A stretch of DNA of 64,000 bases from the NCBI RefSeq assembly GCF_009455635.1, contig NZ_QPER01000001.1:3472001-3536000 (forward strand), in the 5' to 3' direction. The notes beneath the pieces were generated by a model. It was not told the origin of the DNA, made no database searches, and saw only the letters and a program-made list of their open reading frames with translations. The position numbers were made by a program, and so were the translations under genes. Source of the DNA: Paraburkholderia agricolaris (GTDB lineage: Bacteria > Pseudomonadota > Gammaproteobacteria > Burkholderiales > Burkholderiaceae). Positions 1-9,265 of this stretch are shown in pieces (position 1 is the first letter of the stretch; every line of letters begins with the position of its first letter).

Positions 1-875
1 TCAAGGCCGACGGCCTCGCCGCCGGCAAGGGCGTGGTGGTTGCGCAAACGCTGGAAGAAGCGCACGCCGCGGTCGACATGATGCTGTCGGACAACAAGCT
101 GGGCGATGCCGGCGCGCGTGTCGTGATCGAGGAATTCCTCGCCGGCGAGGAAGCCAGCTTCATCGTGATGGTGGACGGCAAGCATGTGCTGGCACTCGCC
201 TCGAGCCAGGACCACAAGCGTCTGCTCGACGAAGATCAGGGTCCGAACACCGGTGGCATGGGCGCTTATTCGCCCGCGCCGATCGTCACGCCGCAACTGC
301 ATGCCCGCGTGATGCGCGAAATCATCCAGCCGACCGTGCGTGGCATGGAGAAAGAAGGTATTCGCTTCACCGGTTTTCTGTACGCCGGCCTGATGATCGA
401 CGCGCAGGGCAATCCGAAAACGCTCGAGTTCAACTGCCGGATGGGCGACCCGGAAACGCAGCCGATCATGGCGCGGCTGAAAGGCGACTTCTCGAAGGTG
501 GTCGAACAGGCTATCGCCGGCACGCTCGATACGATCGAACTCGAATGGGACCGCCGTACCGCGCTGGGCGTGGTGCTCGCCGCACACAACTATCCGGACA
601 CGCCGCGCAAGGGTGACCGGATCAGCGATATCCCGGCCGAAACCGCGGATTCGGTCACGTTCCACGCCGGCACCACCCTCACGGACGGCAAGCTGACCAC
701 CTCCGGCGGCCGCGTGTTGTGCGTGGTCGGTCTGGCGGATTCGGTGCGCAGCGCGCAATCGGTCGCGTACGAGACGATTAACCAGATCTCGTTCGACGGC
801 ATGCAGTATCGCCGCGACATCGGCTACCGCGCATTGAACCGCAAGCACGACGTCAAGACCGACGGCAAGCACTAA
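1..875 (+). CDS. purD: Phosphoribosylamine-glycine ligase, 5'-truncated by the window edge
   Basis: This is the C-terminal ~290 residues of GAR synthetase, the ATP-grasp enzyme that joins glycine to phosphoribosylamine in purine synthesis in the cytoplasm. The open frame is already running at base 3 (KADGLAAGKG, the ATP-grasp loop). It shows the family's metal-binding stretch LEFNCRMGDPETQP and an intact C-terminal domain ending at TAA 873-875. About 425 residues are usual, so roughly a third lies outside the window. The apparent GTG start at 33 is internal and was not used. It leads a co-directional housekeeping block with hemF and nadD. Recognition is from conserved motifs. Confidence 0.95.
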   Translation, partial: KADGLAAGKGVVVAQTLEEAHAAVDMMLSDNKLGDAGARVVIEEFLAGEEASFIVMVDGKHVLALASSQDHKRLLDEDQGPNTGGMGAYSPAPIVTPQLHARVMREIIQPTVRGMEKEGIRFTGFLYAGLMIDAQGNPKTLEFNCRMGDPETQPIMARLKGDFSKVVEQAIAGTLDTIELEWDRRTALGVVLAAHNYPDTPRKGDRISDIPAETADSVTFHAGTTLTDGKLTTSGGRVLCVVGLADSVRSAQSVAYETINQISFDGMQYRRDIGYRALNRKHDVKTDGKH

Positions 876-1116
876 GCCACAGCCCCACTTGCCCGCGTGC
901 CGCGCCAACGGCGCTACACTGCGGGTTTTCGCGATCGTTGCGGCGCCCACCGTACCCTGTGGGCGCGCGCCGCTTGACCGGCGTGTCACCCGGCGCGAAT
1001 GACCGGAATGACCGTAGCGCCGCGCCTTCGCAGGAAAGTCCTGACGCAGGCCCGGCCCTCGCCCTTCAAGAAGAACCCGCGGCGCGACCAGCGTGCCGCC
1101 CTCAGCACCTGCATTC

Positions 1117-2040
1117 ATGACCGATTCGAGCTACGACGCACAGGCCGTGCGCAGCTGGCTGCAAGGCCTGCAAACGCACATCGCGGACACGCTCGGCGCG
1201 TTCGACGGCCAGCCGTTCGCGACCGACGCATGGCAGCGCGCCCCCGGCGAAAAGCTGCGCGGCGGCGGCTGCACGCGGATTCTGGAAGGCGGCAACTTCT
1301 TCGAGCGGGCCGGCATCGGCTTTTCGGACGTCGCGGGAAACGCGTTGCCGGGTTCGGCGAGCGCTGCGCGCCCGCAACTGGCCGGTCGTGGTTTCGAAGC
1401 CATGGGCGTCTCGCTCGTGCTGCACCCGCACAATCCGCACTGCCCGACCGTGCATATGAACGTGCGTCTGCTGATCGCGACCAAAGCCGGCGAAGAGCCG
1501 GTGTTCTGGTTCGGCGGCGGCATGGATCTGACGCCGTACTACGGCTATGAGGAAGACGCGCAGCATTTCCATCGTGTCTGCCGCGACGCGCTGCAGCCTT
1601 ACGGCGCGGACCTCTACCCGAGCTTCAAGCGCTGGTGCGACGAGTATTTTTTCCTCAAGCACCGCAACGAACCACGCGGCATCGGCGGGATTTTCTTCGA
1701 CGATTTCTCGGCGCCAGGCTTCGATCAGTCGTTCGCGATGCTGAAAAGCGTCGGCGAGGGATTCCTCAAAGCGTATATGCCGATCATCGAAAAGCGCCGC
1801 AACATTCCGTACGGCGAAGCCGAGCGGGACTTCCAGGCATACCGGCGCGGCCGTTACGTCGAGTTCAATCTGGTCTTCGACCGTGGCACACTGTTTGGGC
1901 TGCAGAGCGGCGGACGCACCGAATCGATTCTGATGTCGATGCCGCCTGTGGTGAACTGGCGCTACAACTGGCAGCCCGAACCGGGCACGCCGGAGGCGCG
2001 TCTTTACAGCGATTTTCTCGTGCCGCGCGAGTGGGTGTGA
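1117..2040 (+). CDS. hemF: Oxygen-dependent coproporphyrinogen-III oxidase
   Basis: The aerobic enzyme decarboxylates coproporphyrinogen III to protoporphyrinogen IX in haem synthesis. The 307-residue product is close to the family's ~300. It carries the [15 protein letters not shown] stretch, the [15 protein letters not shown] block with the catalytic and binding histidines, WWFGGG-like [14 protein letters not shown], and the conserved [13 protein letters not shown] segment. The frame stays open to a GTG at 1093. I chose the ATG at 1117 (MTDSSYD) because family members begin close to that point. It lies about 240 bp after purD and 26 bp before nadD, so it is probably in the same transcription block. 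Confidence 0.95.
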   Translation: MTDSSYDAQAVRSWLQGLQTHIADTLGAFDGQPFATDAWQRAPGEKLRGGGCTRILEGGNFFERAGIGFSDVAGNALPGSASAARPQLAGRGFEAMGVSLVLHPHNPHCPTVHMNVRLLIATKAGEEPVFWFGGGMDLTPYYGYEEDAQHFHRVCRDALQPYGADLYPSFKRWCDEYFFLKHRNEPRGIGGIFFDDFSAPGFDQSFAMLKSVGEGFLKAYMPIIEKRRNIPYGEAERDFQAYRRGRYVEFNLVFDRGTLFGLQSGGRTESILMSMPPVVNWRYNWQPEPGTPEARLYSDFLVPREWV

Positions 2041-2066
2041 GGCGTTAGGCCCGCACCGCACTGCAC

Positions 2067-2810
2067 GTGACCACGACAAAGGATCTTCACCTGAAGCCGA
2101 ACGCTCATCCTGTCGCCCTGCCTCGCCGGATTGGATTGCTCGGCGGCACTTTCGACCCGATCCACGACGGCCACCTCGCGCTCGCGCGGCGTTTCGCCGA
2201 AGTGCTGAACCTGACCGAACTGGTGCTGCTGCCCGCCGGCCAGCCGTGGCAAAAAACGGACGTGTCGGCAGCCGTTCACCGGTTGGCCATGACCCGCGCC
2301 GCGGCCGGCGCGTTAGTGCTGCCGGGCGTCACCGTGCGGGTGGCGACCGACGAGATCGAGCACGACGGTCCGACTTACACGATCAACACGCTGCAGTTGT
2401 GGCGTGAACGCGAAGGTCGGGATGCGTCGATTGCGCTGCTGATCGGCGCGGATCAACTGGTACATCTCGACACCTGGCGCGACTGGCGTCATCTGTTCGA
2501 CTTCGCTCATATTTGCGCGGCCACGCGTCCCGGTTTCGACCTTGCGTCGATTCCGCCCGTGGTCGCAAAAGAAATCGACGCGCGCCGTGCCCGCGCCGAC
2601 GTTCTGCAAGCCACGCCCTGCGGCCACTTGCTGATCGATACGACGCTTGCGTTCAACGTCTCGGCCACCGACATTCGCGCGTATCTGCGCGAACAGGTGA
2701 GCCAACGACTCGCCCACGTGGGCGACGAACCGCAAGACCAGGCCGCCGCGAGCCATGTCCCCACCGCGGTGTGGGACTATATTCTTCAACATCATCTGTA
2801 CCACCGGTAA
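2067..2810 (+). CDS. nadD: Nicotinate-nucleotide adenylyltransferase
   Basis: The enzyme adenylylates nicotinate mononucleotide to deamido-NAD in NAD synthesis. The nucleotidyltransferase signature [11 protein letters not shown] is near residue 30 and the second motif, [10 protein letters not shown], is near residue 200, as expected for the HIGH-type adenylyltransferase fold. At 247 residues it is longer than the ~213-residue E. coli enzyme, with an N-terminal extension of about 18 residues before the first strand. The start is GTG at 2067. It is followed 4 bp later by rsfS; the nadD-rsfS-rlmH order is common in bacteria and supports both calls. Confidence 0.95.
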   Translation: MTTTKDLHLKPNAHPVALPRRIGLLGGTFDPIHDGHLALARRFAEVLNLTELVLLPAGQPWQKTDVSAAVHRLAMTRAAAGALVLPGVTVRVATDEIEHDGPTYTINTLQLWREREGRDASIALLIGADQLVHLDTWRDWRHLFDFAHICAATRPGFDLASIPPVVAKEIDARRARADVLQATPCGHLLIDTTLAFNVSATDIRAYLREQVSQRLAHVGDEPQDQAAASHVPTAVWDYILQHHLYHR

Positions 2811-2814
2811 CCCC

Positions 2815-3270
2815 ATGGATATTCGCAAACTGCAACGCGTGATCGTCGACGCCCTCGAAGACGTCAAAGCGCAAGACATCAAGGTGTTCAACACCAGCCA
2901 CCTGACCGCGCTGTTCGATCGCGTGATCGTCGCCTCCGGCACCTCGAACCGCCAGACCAAGGCGCTCGCTTCGAGCGTGCGCGAAAGCGTCAAGGAAAAC
3001 GGCGGCGACGTCATCAGCACCGAAGGCGAGGACATCGGCGAATGGGTGCTGGTCGATTGCGGCGACGCAATCGTGCACATCCTGCAACCGGCGCTGCGCC
3101 AGTACTACAACCTCGAAGAAATCTGGGGTGACAAGCCGGTGCGTATCAAGCTGTCCACGCCGGACCCGTTCGGCGGCGCGCGCTCGAGCGAACCCGACGA
3201 CGAGGACGAAGAGGAAGAAGCGCCGGTTGCGAAGAAAAAGCCGGCGCGCAAGACGACCGCACGCAAGTAA
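2815..3270 (+). CDS. rsfS: Ribosomal silencing factor RsfS
   Basis: RsfS binds ribosomal protein uL14 on the 50S subunit and blocks subunit joining when nutrients are scarce. Residues 1-115 match the family: DVKAQDIKVFNT, VIVASGTSNRQ, EGEDIGEWVLVDCGD and YYNLEEIWGD. ATG 2815 was chosen over upstream in-frame starts because it gives the family N-terminus (MDIRKLQ) and sits 4 bp after nadD. The last ~30 residues are an extension with an acidic run (DDEDEEEEA) followed by a lysine/arginine-rich end (KKKPARKTTARK), absent from the short E. coli protein. Confidence 0.95.
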   Translation: MDIRKLQRVIVDALEDVKAQDIKVFNTSHLTALFDRVIVASGTSNRQTKALASSVRESVKENGGDVISTEGEDIGEWVLVDCGDAIVHILQPALRQYYNLEEIWGDKPVRIKLSTPDPFGGARSSEPDDEDEEEEAPVAKKKPARKTTARK

Positions 3271-3303
3271 GCGCGTTGGCTGTCATCAGCAATTGCTTCC
3301 GTC

Positions 3304-3774
3304 ATGAAACTGCACATCCTCGCCGTCGGCCACAAGATGCCGGACTGGATCGCCACCGGCTTCGACGAATACGCGAAACGCATGCCGCCCGAGCTGCGCA
3401 TCGAGCTGCGCGAGATCAAGCCTGAGCAGCGTTCGTCGGGGCGGCCGGCCGAAAGCGTGATGGCGGCGGAGCGGCAGAAAATCGAAGCCGCGTTGCCGAA
3501 GAACGCGCGTATCGTCGCGCTCGATGAACGCGGCAAGGATTGGACCACGATGCAGCTCGCCGGCGCCCTGCCCGGCTGGCAGCAGGACGGTCGCGACGTG
3601 GCGTTTCTGATCGGCGGCGCCGACGGACTCGATCCCGATCTGAAAGCGCGCGCCGATATGCTGCTGCGTGTCTCCAGCCTGACGCTGCCGCATGCCATGG
3701 TCCGCGTGCTGCTCGCCGAGCAGCTTTACCGCGCGTGGACCATCACGCAAAATCACCCCTATCATCGCGTTTGA
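3304..3774 (+). CDS. rlmH: 23S rRNA pseudouridine-1915 N3-methyltransferase
   Basis: This SPOUT-family SAM-dependent enzyme methylates pseudouridine 1915 in helix 69 of 23S rRNA. The 156-residue length is typical. The SAM-binding knot shows as FLIGGADG (near residue 100), then [21 protein letters not shown] and the conserved C-terminal NHPYHR. The start is ATG 3304 ([13 protein letters not shown], standard for the family). It lies 33 bp after rsfS, continuing the nadD-rsfS-rlmH order. Confidence 0.96.
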   Translation: MKLHILAVGHKMPDWIATGFDEYAKRMPPELRIELREIKPEQRSSGRPAESVMAAERQKIEAALPKNARIVALDERGKDWTTMQLAGALPGWQQDGRDVAFLIGGADGLDPDLKARADMLLRVSSLTLPHAMVRVLLAEQLYRAWTITQNHPYHRV

Positions 3775-3930
3775 GCGAACGAGGCCGCGAACCGATCGCG
3801 CGCCTGGATCCCGTTTCGGGTCCCGTTTCAGGTGTCGTTATGCGCGTCGATTGGCGCTTGACTAATACGCTGACCCACTCTTCGCGCGCTCTTCGCTCAT
3901 TGACGCAACCCGCCTCATCGAGACCTGTTC

Positions 3931-4560
3931 ATGCCCACGCTCGCCGCTTCGCTGCATCCGTTCGTCTACCTTGCTTCCCAGAGTCCACGCCGTCAGGAGT
4001 TGTTGCAACAGCTCGGCGTGCGTTTTGAATTGCTCCTGCCGCGCCCCGATGAAGATGCCGAGGCGCTCGAACTCGAGCTGCCCGGCGAGCGCGCGCGCGA
4101 CTACGTGCAGCGCGTGTGCATCGCCAAGGCGCACGCCGCGCGCGCGCGTCTCATGGCGGGTGGCCATGCCGTGCGGCCGATTCTGGTTGCCGACACAACG
4201 GTCACAATCGACGACGCGATCCTCGGCAAGCCCGTCGACGCCGACGATGCCGTCGCGATGCTCACGCGTCTCGCGGGTCGCGATCACGAAGTGTTGACGG
4301 CCGTCGCGGTGGTCGACGCAGAAGGCACATTGCTGCCCGCTGCGCTATCGGTCTCGAAGGTGCGTTTTGCTGCACTGCAAGCGGACGCCGTGCGCCGCTA
4401 TGCCGCGAGCGGCGAACCGCTCGGCAAGGCAGGCGCGTATGGTGTGCAGGGACGCGCCGCGGAGTTTATCGAACATATCGACGGGTCCTATTCAGGTATC
4501 ATGGGTTTGCCGCTTTTTGAAACCGCTGCCCTCCTGCGGGCAGCGCGCATCGACTTCTAA
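3931..4560 (+). CDS. Maf-family nucleoside triphosphate pyrophosphatase (YhdE type)
   Basis: Maf proteins hydrolyse non-canonical or excess nucleoside triphosphates; the YhdE branch acts on dTTP and UTP. The substrate loop [10 protein letters not shown] is near residue 14, and VADTTV (catalytic aspartate) is near residue 88. Other family blocks are [41 protein letters not shown] and [11 protein letters not shown]. The position directly upstream of rng (8 bp) matches the yhdE-rng order of many proteobacteria and supports the YhdE branch over YceF; this is inference from context. The 209-residue length is normal. Confidence 0.9.
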   Translation: MPTLAASLHPFVYLASQSPRRQELLQQLGVRFELLLPRPDEDAEALELELPGERARDYVQRVCIAKAHAARARLMAGGHAVRPILVADTTVTIDDAILGKPVDADDAVAMLTRLAGRDHEVLTAVAVVDAEGTLLPAALSVSKVRFAALQADAVRRYAASGEPLGKAGAYGVQGRAAEFIEHIDGSYSGIMGLPLFETAALLRAARIDF

Positions 4561-4568
4561 AATAAACC

Positions 4569-6038
4569 ATGAATGAAGAAATCCTGATCAATGTCACGCC
4601 GCAGGAAACGCGCGTCGCGCTCGTCCAGCAAGGCGCCGTCCAGGAACTTCACGTCGAACGAACGCTGTCGCGAGGACGCGTCGGCAATGTCTATCTCGGC
4701 AAAGTCGTCCGCGTGTTGCCGGGCATGCAATCCGCCTTCATCGACATCGGTCTGGAACGCGCCGCGTTCCTGCACGTAGCGGATATCTGGCATCCGCGCA
4801 TTGCGGGCGAACCGCAACATCAAACGCCGCACCAGCCGATCGAGAAGATCGTTTTCGAAGGTCAGACGCTGATGGTGCAGGTCGTGAAGGATCCGATCGG
4901 CACCAAAGGCGCACGGCTGTCCACGCAGGTGAGCATCGCCGGGCGCACGCTCGTGTATCTGCCGCAGGAGCCGCACATCGGCATCTCGCAGAAGATCGAG
5001 AGCGAAGCCGAACGCGAAGCCGTGCGCGCGCGTTTGACCGCGGTGCTGCCCGCCGATGAAAAAGGCGGCTACATCGTCCGCACCATCGCCGAAGATGCAA
5101 CCAGCGAAGAGTTAGCCTCGGACGTTGCGTATCTGCGCAAGACGTGGGCAACGATCATCTCGCAAGGTCAGCGCATGCCGCCGACCAGCCTGCTGTATCA
5201 GGACCTGAATCTCTCGCAACGTGTGCTGCGCGATTTCGTGAATGACGAGACCTCGCGCATTCAGGTCGACTCGCGCGAGACCTATCAGATGCTTGCCGAC
5301 TTCGCGGCGGAGTTCACGCCGGCGGTCTCGTCGAAACTGCATCACTACACCGGAGAGCGGCCGCTCTTCGATCTGTACAACATCGAGGCGGAGATCCAGC
5401 GCGCCTTGTCGCGCCGGGTCGATCTGAAGTCGGGCGGCTATCTCGTGATCGACCAGACCGAAGCGATGACCACCATCGACGTGAACACCGGCGGCTACGT
5501 CGGCGCACGCAACTTCGACGATACGATCTTCAAGACCAACCTCGAGGCCGCTCATACGATCGCGCGGCAATTGCGGCTGCGTAATCTGGGTGGCGTGATC
5601 ATCATCGACTTCATCGACATGGAGAACGTCGAGCATCGCGATCAGGTGCTCGGTGAGTTGAAGAAGGCGCTCTCGCGCGACCGCACGCGCGTGACCGTGA
5701 ATGGCTTCTCGCAGCTTGGGCTCGTGGAGATGACCCGCAAACGTACGCGTGAGTCGTTAGCGCACGTGCTGTGTGAGCCCTGCCCGGTGTGCCAGGGCAA
5801 GGGACAGGTCAAGACGTCGCGTACGGTCTGCTACGACGTGCTGCGCGAGATTCTGCGCGAGTCGCGGCAGTTCAATCCGCGCGAGTTCCGCGTGGTGGCC
5901 TCGCAGCAGGTAATCGATCTGTTTCTCGAGGAAGAGTCGCAGCATCTGGCCATGCTGATCGATTTCATCGGCAAGCCGGTGTCGTTGCAGGTGGAGTCGA
6001 ATTTGAGCCAGGAGCAATACGATATCGTGCTGATGTAG
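4569..6038 (+). CDS. rng: Ribonuclease G
   Basis: This is an endoribonuclease of the RNase E/G family that matures the 5' end of 16S rRNA and degrades some mRNAs. The 489 residues match RNase G rather than the much longer RNase E. An S1-type RNA-binding domain lies near residues 35-125 (GNVYLGKVVRVLPGMQSAFID). The catalytic DNase I-like core contains TIDVNTGGYVG and IIIDFIDM, which carry the metal-binding aspartates. The zinc-link cysteines appear in CEPCPVCQGKG near residue 405. The start ATG is 8 bp after the maf stop. Confidence 0.96.
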   Translation: MNEEILINVTPQETRVALVQQGAVQELHVERTLSRGRVGNVYLGKVVRVLPGMQSAFIDIGLERAAFLHVADIWHPRIAGEPQHQTPHQPIEKIVFEGQTLMVQVVKDPIGTKGARLSTQVSIAGRTLVYLPQEPHIGISQKIESEAEREAVRARLTAVLPADEKGGYIVRTIAEDATSEELASDVAYLRKTWATIISQGQRMPPTSLLYQDLNLSQRVLRDFVNDETSRIQVDSRETYQMLADFAAEFTPAVSSKLHHYTGERPLFDLYNIEAEIQRALSRRVDLKSGGYLVIDQTEAMTTIDVNTGGYVGARNFDDTIFKTNLEAAHTIARQLRLRNLGGVIIIDFIDMENVEHRDQVLGELKKALSRDRTRVTVNGFSQLGLVEMTRKRTRESLAHVLCEPCPVCQGKGQVKTSRTVCYDVLREILRESRQFNPREFRVVASQQVIDLFLEEESQHLAMLIDFIGKPVSLQVESNLSQEQYDIVLM

Positions 6039-6074
6039 GCTTGCCCGGCGCTCAGCCGGGACCCTCCATTCGGC

Positions 6075-6299
6075 TTAGCTGCGCCAATCGATTTCAGGCG
6101 CGTTCTCGTGCACCTTCTGAAGCAGGCGGCAACGGCACGCCGCCTTGGATGCGAATGGATGCAGCTCAGGGCTGCACACCGGAAACACCTCCTCCTGCAA
6201 AAGCACGACGTCATCCGGGCGTAGCGCGCGCTCAGGTACGTGCACGACTGCGAGGTCGATGGCGTGCCCCGCGAAACCTGGTTCGCCGACAGCTCCCAC
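6075..6299 (-). pseudogene. Remnant of a LysR-family regulator (substrate-binding domain fragment)
   Basis: Reading leftward, this ~74-residue frame contains AIDLAVVHVPERAL, EEVFPVCSPEL and a final ENAPEIDWRS. The order matches part of the substrate-binding domain of GcvA-type LysR regulators (consensus like DLAIRYG, LLDEELFPVCSP, DWRTW). There is no DNA-binding domain, the right side is cut off near the arsR operator, and a stop follows at the WRS position where family members continue. I read it as a decayed fragment left when the arsenic operon or another segment inserted beside rng. A coincidental match is possible but unlikely given several motifs in the right order. Confidence 0.6.
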
Positions 6300-6341
6300 A
6301 GCGCCGTTGCATATAGCGATCGATAAGCTCCCTCATCCATC

Positions 6342-6361
6342 ATTTCAATATTACTTGAAAT
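6342..6361. promoter_or_regulatory. Palindromic ArsR operator upstream of arsR
   Basis: Two perfect 7-bp arms, ATTTCAA (6342-6348) and TTGAAAT (6355-6361), are separated by 6 bp. The repeat sits in an AT-rich stretch 30 bp before the arsR start. ArsR/SmtB repressors typically bind imperfect palindromes overlapping their own promoter, so this is the natural autoregulatory site. The assignment rests on position and symmetry. Confidence 0.6.
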
Positions 6362-6390
6362 ATAAAAACGAACACGCTATCGTTCCGGCC

Positions 6391-6723
6391 ATGGACTCAA
6401 ATCTTGTTGTACGCGCGCTAGGCGCGCTTGCCCATGAATCGCGGCTTGCGATTTTTCGTCTGCTGGTCGTTGCAGGCCCGCAAGGCATGGCCGCCGGAGA
6501 GATCGCGCAGCAGATCGGGATTTCCCCCTCACGCTTGTCGTTCCACCTGAAGGATCTGTCGCACGCAGACCTGGTGAAGCCGCGGCAGGATGGGCGATTC
6601 GTCATTTACTCAGCCAATTTCGACGCGATGAAGGGGCTGATTGGTTTTCTGACGGAAAACTGCTGCGCCGGCACACCGTGTGCCGCGAGCACCCCCGCCG
6701 ATTGCTGCGGAAACGCCTCATGA
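6391..6723 (+). CDS. arsR: ArsR-family arsenic-responsive repressor
   Basis: This is a winged-helix metalloregulator expected to repress the ars operon and release DNA on binding arsenite. The 110 residues contain the SmtB/ArsR core: RALGALAHESRLAIFRLLV, the recognition helix region ISPSRLSFHLKDLSHADLV, and wing RQDGRFVIYSAN. It lacks the classic ELCVCDL motif. It has a cysteine-rich tail instead (ENCCAG, CAAS, DCCGNAS), so the arsenite ligands are probably C-terminal, as in several proteobacterial ArsR variants. ATG 6391 was chosen over upstream in-frame starts because it gives the family N-terminus after the operator. The stop overlaps the acr3 start (ATGA). Confidence 0.92.
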   Translation: MDSNLVVRALGALAHESRLAIFRLLVVAGPQGMAAGEIAQQIGISPSRLSFHLKDLSHADLVKPRQDGRFVIYSANFDAMKGLIGFLTENCCAGTPCAASTPADCCGNAS

Positions 6724-7802
6724 GCAGCATGGATACGGCCCGCAGCGCAGCTCCGGCGATTGGTTTTTTCGAGCGTTACCTGACGGTCTGGGTAGCCCTG
6801 TGCATCGTGAGCGGCATCCTGCTCGGGCAGGTGCTTCCACAACTCTTTCAGACGATCAGTCGCATGCAGGTGGCACAGGTCAATCTTCCTGTCGGCGTAC
6901 TGATCTGGGTAATGATTATCCCAATGCTGGTCAAGATCGATTTCGCCGCCATGACGCAGGTGAAAAGCCAGTGGCGTGGCATCGGCGTGACGCTCTTCGT
7001 CAACTGGGTCGTCAAGCCGTTCTCGATGGCGCTGCTCGGCTGGATTTTCATCCGTCATGTGTTTGCGCCGTGGCTGCCTGCCGACCAACTTGACAGCTAC
7101 GTTGCCGGCTTGATCCTGCTCGCCGCCGCACCGTGTACAGCGATGGTGTTTGTCTGGTCTCAACTGTGCAAAGGCGATCCGTACTTCACACTGTCACAGG
7201 TCGCGCTTAACGATTCGATCATGATCGTGGCGTTTGCACCGCTCGTTGCGCTTCTGCTGGGCCTGTCCGCCATCACCGTACCGTGGAACACGCTGATTAT
7301 CTCCGTCGGCCTGTACATCGTCGTTCCCGTCATGCTTGCGCAATTGCTGCGCAAGCGCCTGCTGGCCAGGGGCGAACAATATTTCCATCGGACTGTCGCG
7401 TATCTCAGCCCGTATTCGATCTGTGCGCTTCTCGCGGCACTGGTCTTACTGTTCGCGTTTCAAGGTCAAGCCATCGTCAGGGAACCGCTTGTTATTGCCA
7501 TGCTGGCGGTCCCGATCCTGATTCAGGTGTTTTTCAATTCCGGGCTCGCTTATCTGCTCAATCGACGGTTGGGTGTCGCGCATTGCGTTGCCGGACCATC
7601 CAGCCTGATAGGCGCAAGCAACTTCTTCGAACTCGCCGTAGCGACCGCCACCAGTTTGTTCGGGTTTGAGTCAGGGGCTGCACTCGCGACCGTGGTTGGC
7701 GTGCTGATCGAAGTGCCCGTCATGTTGCTGGTTGTCGGAATTGTTAACCGGTCGCAATCCTGGTACGAAGCAAGCAACCGCATCAAAGGACAAAAGGCAT
7801 GA
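6720..7802 (+). CDS. ACR3-family arsenite efflux permease
   Basis: This inner-membrane transporter exports arsenite. It has about ten hydrophobic segments over 360 residues. The hallmark APCTAMVFVWS in the fourth segment carries the cysteine essential in characterised Acr3 proteins, and SNFFELAVATA carries the conserved transmembrane glutamate. It belongs to the BASS-like ACR3 family, not the ArsB family. ATG 6720 overlaps the arsR stop in an ATGA, and its own end overlaps arsC in another ATGA, so translation is coupled along the operon. The family is sometimes labelled arsB in annotations. Confidence 0.93.
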   Translation: MSSMDTARSAAPAIGFFERYLTVWVALCIVSGILLGQVLPQLFQTISRMQVAQVNLPVGVLIWVMIIPMLVKIDFAAMTQVKSQWRGIGVTLFVNWVVKPFSMALLGWIFIRHVFAPWLPADQLDSYVAGLILLAAAPCTAMVFVWSQLCKGDPYFTLSQVALNDSIMIVAFAPLVALLLGLSAITVPWNTLIISVGLYIVVPVMLAQLLRKRLLARGEQYFHRTVAYLSPYSICALLAALVLLFAFQGQAIVREPLVIAMLAVPILIQVFFNSGLAYLLNRRLGVAHCVAGPSSLIGASNFFELAVATATSLFGFESGAALATVVGVLIEVPVMLLVVGIVNRSQSWYEASNRIKGQKA

Positions 7803-8224
7803 GCGTCTCGATCTATCACAATCCGGATTGCGCAACATCACGGAATACGCTGGCAATGATCCGCAACGCGGGCATTGAACCTCGGATCATCGAGTATCTG
7901 AAAACGCCGCCAGACCGTGAAACCTTGAAGACGATAATCGCGCAAGCAGGCCTCAGCGTACGCGCCGCGCTGCGTGAGAAAGACACACCGTACGCGGACC
8001 TGGGACTCGGTGACACGTCGCTGAGCGACGAGCATTTGCTTGACGCGATGCTGGCGCAGCCGATCCTTATCAATCGTCCGTTCGTTGTCACGTTGCATGG
8101 CGTGCGCCTGTGCCGTCCCTCCGAACTCGTTCTCGATATCCTGCCTGAGGCACGGAACAAGCCCTTCACGAAGGAAGATGGTGAAGTGGTCATCGACAGC
8201 GAAGGCCGGAGAGTCGGAAAGTGA
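7799..8224 (+). CDS. arsC: Glutaredoxin-coupled arsenate reductase
   Basis: The enzyme reduces arsenate to arsenite with glutathione and glutaredoxin, feeding the efflux pump. The 141 residues match plasmid R773-type ArsC. The catalytic cysteine is in [12 protein letters not shown] (residue 11), and the conserved arginines follow, including the INRPFVVT segment and the RPSE block. It starts in a 4-bp overlap with acr3 and ends in a GTGA overlap with arsH. Confidence 0.94.
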   Translation: MSVSIYHNPDCATSRNTLAMIRNAGIEPRIIEYLKTPPDRETLKTIIAQAGLSVRAALREKDTPYADLGLGDTSLSDEHLLDAMLAQPILINRPFVVTLHGVRLCRPSELVLDILPEARNKPFTKEDGEVVIDSEGRRVGK

Positions 8225-8985
8225 TTGAACACCTGCCAAACATCAGCCGCTCCCATCTCGATACGCCTGACCTGCAAAAGCTCACGCCACGCGTCGTGTC
8301 GCAGCATGCGCCGCGGATTCTCCTACTCTACGGATCGCTGCGGGCTGCGTCTTTCAGCCGTCAACTGACACTCGAAGCTGAACGTATCCTGCGTCACTTC
8401 GGCGCTGACACGCGAGTGTTCGACCCGCATGATCTTCCCATCGTGGATAGCGTCCCCGCGGATCATCCCAAGGTAGTGGAACTGCGCAAATTGTCGGAAT
8501 GGTCGGAGGGACAAGTCTGGTGCAGTCCAGAGCGTCACGGCACGCTCACCGCTGTGTTCAAGAACCAGATCGACTGGCTGCCGCTCGAGAGTGGCGGCGT
8601 CCGCCCGACTCAGGGGCGCACCCTCGCAGTCATGCAGGTATGCGGCGGGTCGCAGTCATTTAACGCGGTGAATGCGTTGCGCGTGCTCGGCCGCTGGATG
8701 CGGATGGTGACCATTCCCAATCAGTCGTCAGTGGCGAAGGCATGGCAGGAATTCGATGCGGATGGCCGGATGAAGCCATCCGCATACTACGATCGGGTGG
8801 TTGATGTAATGGAGGAGTTGTACAAGTTCACGCTGATGGTCCGCGATCGTTCGGACTACCTGACAGATCGCTACAGCGAGCGAAAGGAAGCGCACCCGGA
8901 ACTTGCGGAGAAGCTGGCCGCTGCGGCGATGGATCATGAAGCCGGCGATGCCAATGCCGATGCCGACGAAGGCGAAACGGAGTGA
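8221..8985 (+). CDS. arsH: ArsH, NADPH-dependent FMN reductase / organoarsenical oxidase
   Basis: ArsH is a flavodoxin-fold enzyme that in characterised bacteria oxidises trivalent methyl and aromatic arsenicals, using NADPH and FMN. The flavin phosphate loop is [14 protein letters not shown] near residue 36. The ArsH-specific stretches [21 protein letters not shown] and [23 protein letters not shown] are intact. The length is 254 residues, and it starts with GTG at 8221 inside the arsC stop. The C-terminus ends in an acidic tail ([11 protein letters not shown]). It is the last gene of the coupled ars operon. Confidence 0.94.
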   Translation: MIEHLPNISRSHLDTPDLQKLTPRVVSQHAPRILLLYGSLRAASFSRQLTLEAERILRHFGADTRVFDPHDLPIVDSVPADHPKVVELRKLSEWSEGQVWCSPERHGTLTAVFKNQIDWLPLESGGVRPTQGRTLAVMQVCGGSQSFNAVNALRVLGRWMRMVTIPNQSSVAKAWQEFDADGRMKPSAYYDRVVDVMEELYKFTLMVRDRSDYLTDRYSERKEAHPELAEKLAAAAMDHEAGDANADADEGETE

Positions 8986-9173
8986 CAGCGGCGGCGGTCG
9001 AGCTAATGCGTAAGTTGGGTGCTCGCAGTCACGTAGCGCCTGCCGATCCCCTACCCCTCTGCGGTCGAGCTGCCGGTATCGAACCGATTTTCGCCAATCG
9101 CCCCCCCAGAGTCTGCCGTTCACACAACGCCGGATTGCTGCTTCCAATTCTCTACCGGCCCTCAATTTCCCCA

Positions 9174-9203
9174 TTGACGTCGTCCGGACCAACCGCGTAT
9201 AAC
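9174..9203 (+). promoter_or_regulatory. Sigma-70-type promoter for the ribbon-helix-helix gene
   Basis: A TTGACG -35 element (9174-9179) and a TATAAC -10 element (9198-9203) are separated by 18 bp. They lie 63 bp before the ATG at 9266. Both hexamers are close to consensus. Confidence 0.6.
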
Positions 9204-9239
9204 CATCCCACTGGATGTTATTTGGATGGCGTACGGATG
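9204..9239 (+). promoter_or_regulatory. Phased GGATG operator array just after the -10 element
   Basis: CATCC at 9204-9208 is followed by GGATG at 9213-9217, 9224-9228 and 9235-9239. The three GGATG copies recur every 11 bp, about one helical turn, and the first forms an inverted pair with CATCC. Ribbon-helix-helix regulators commonly bind short repeats spaced by a helical turn. The adjacent gene encodes one, so autoregulation is the likely role. Confidence 0.5.
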
Positions 9240-9265
9240 CCATGCGACCGTCAAGCGGAAAAGAA

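Noticed and set aside
1102..2079. A 325-residue open frame antisense to hemF.
   Set aside because: The hemF reading has multiple family motifs; this frame has none.
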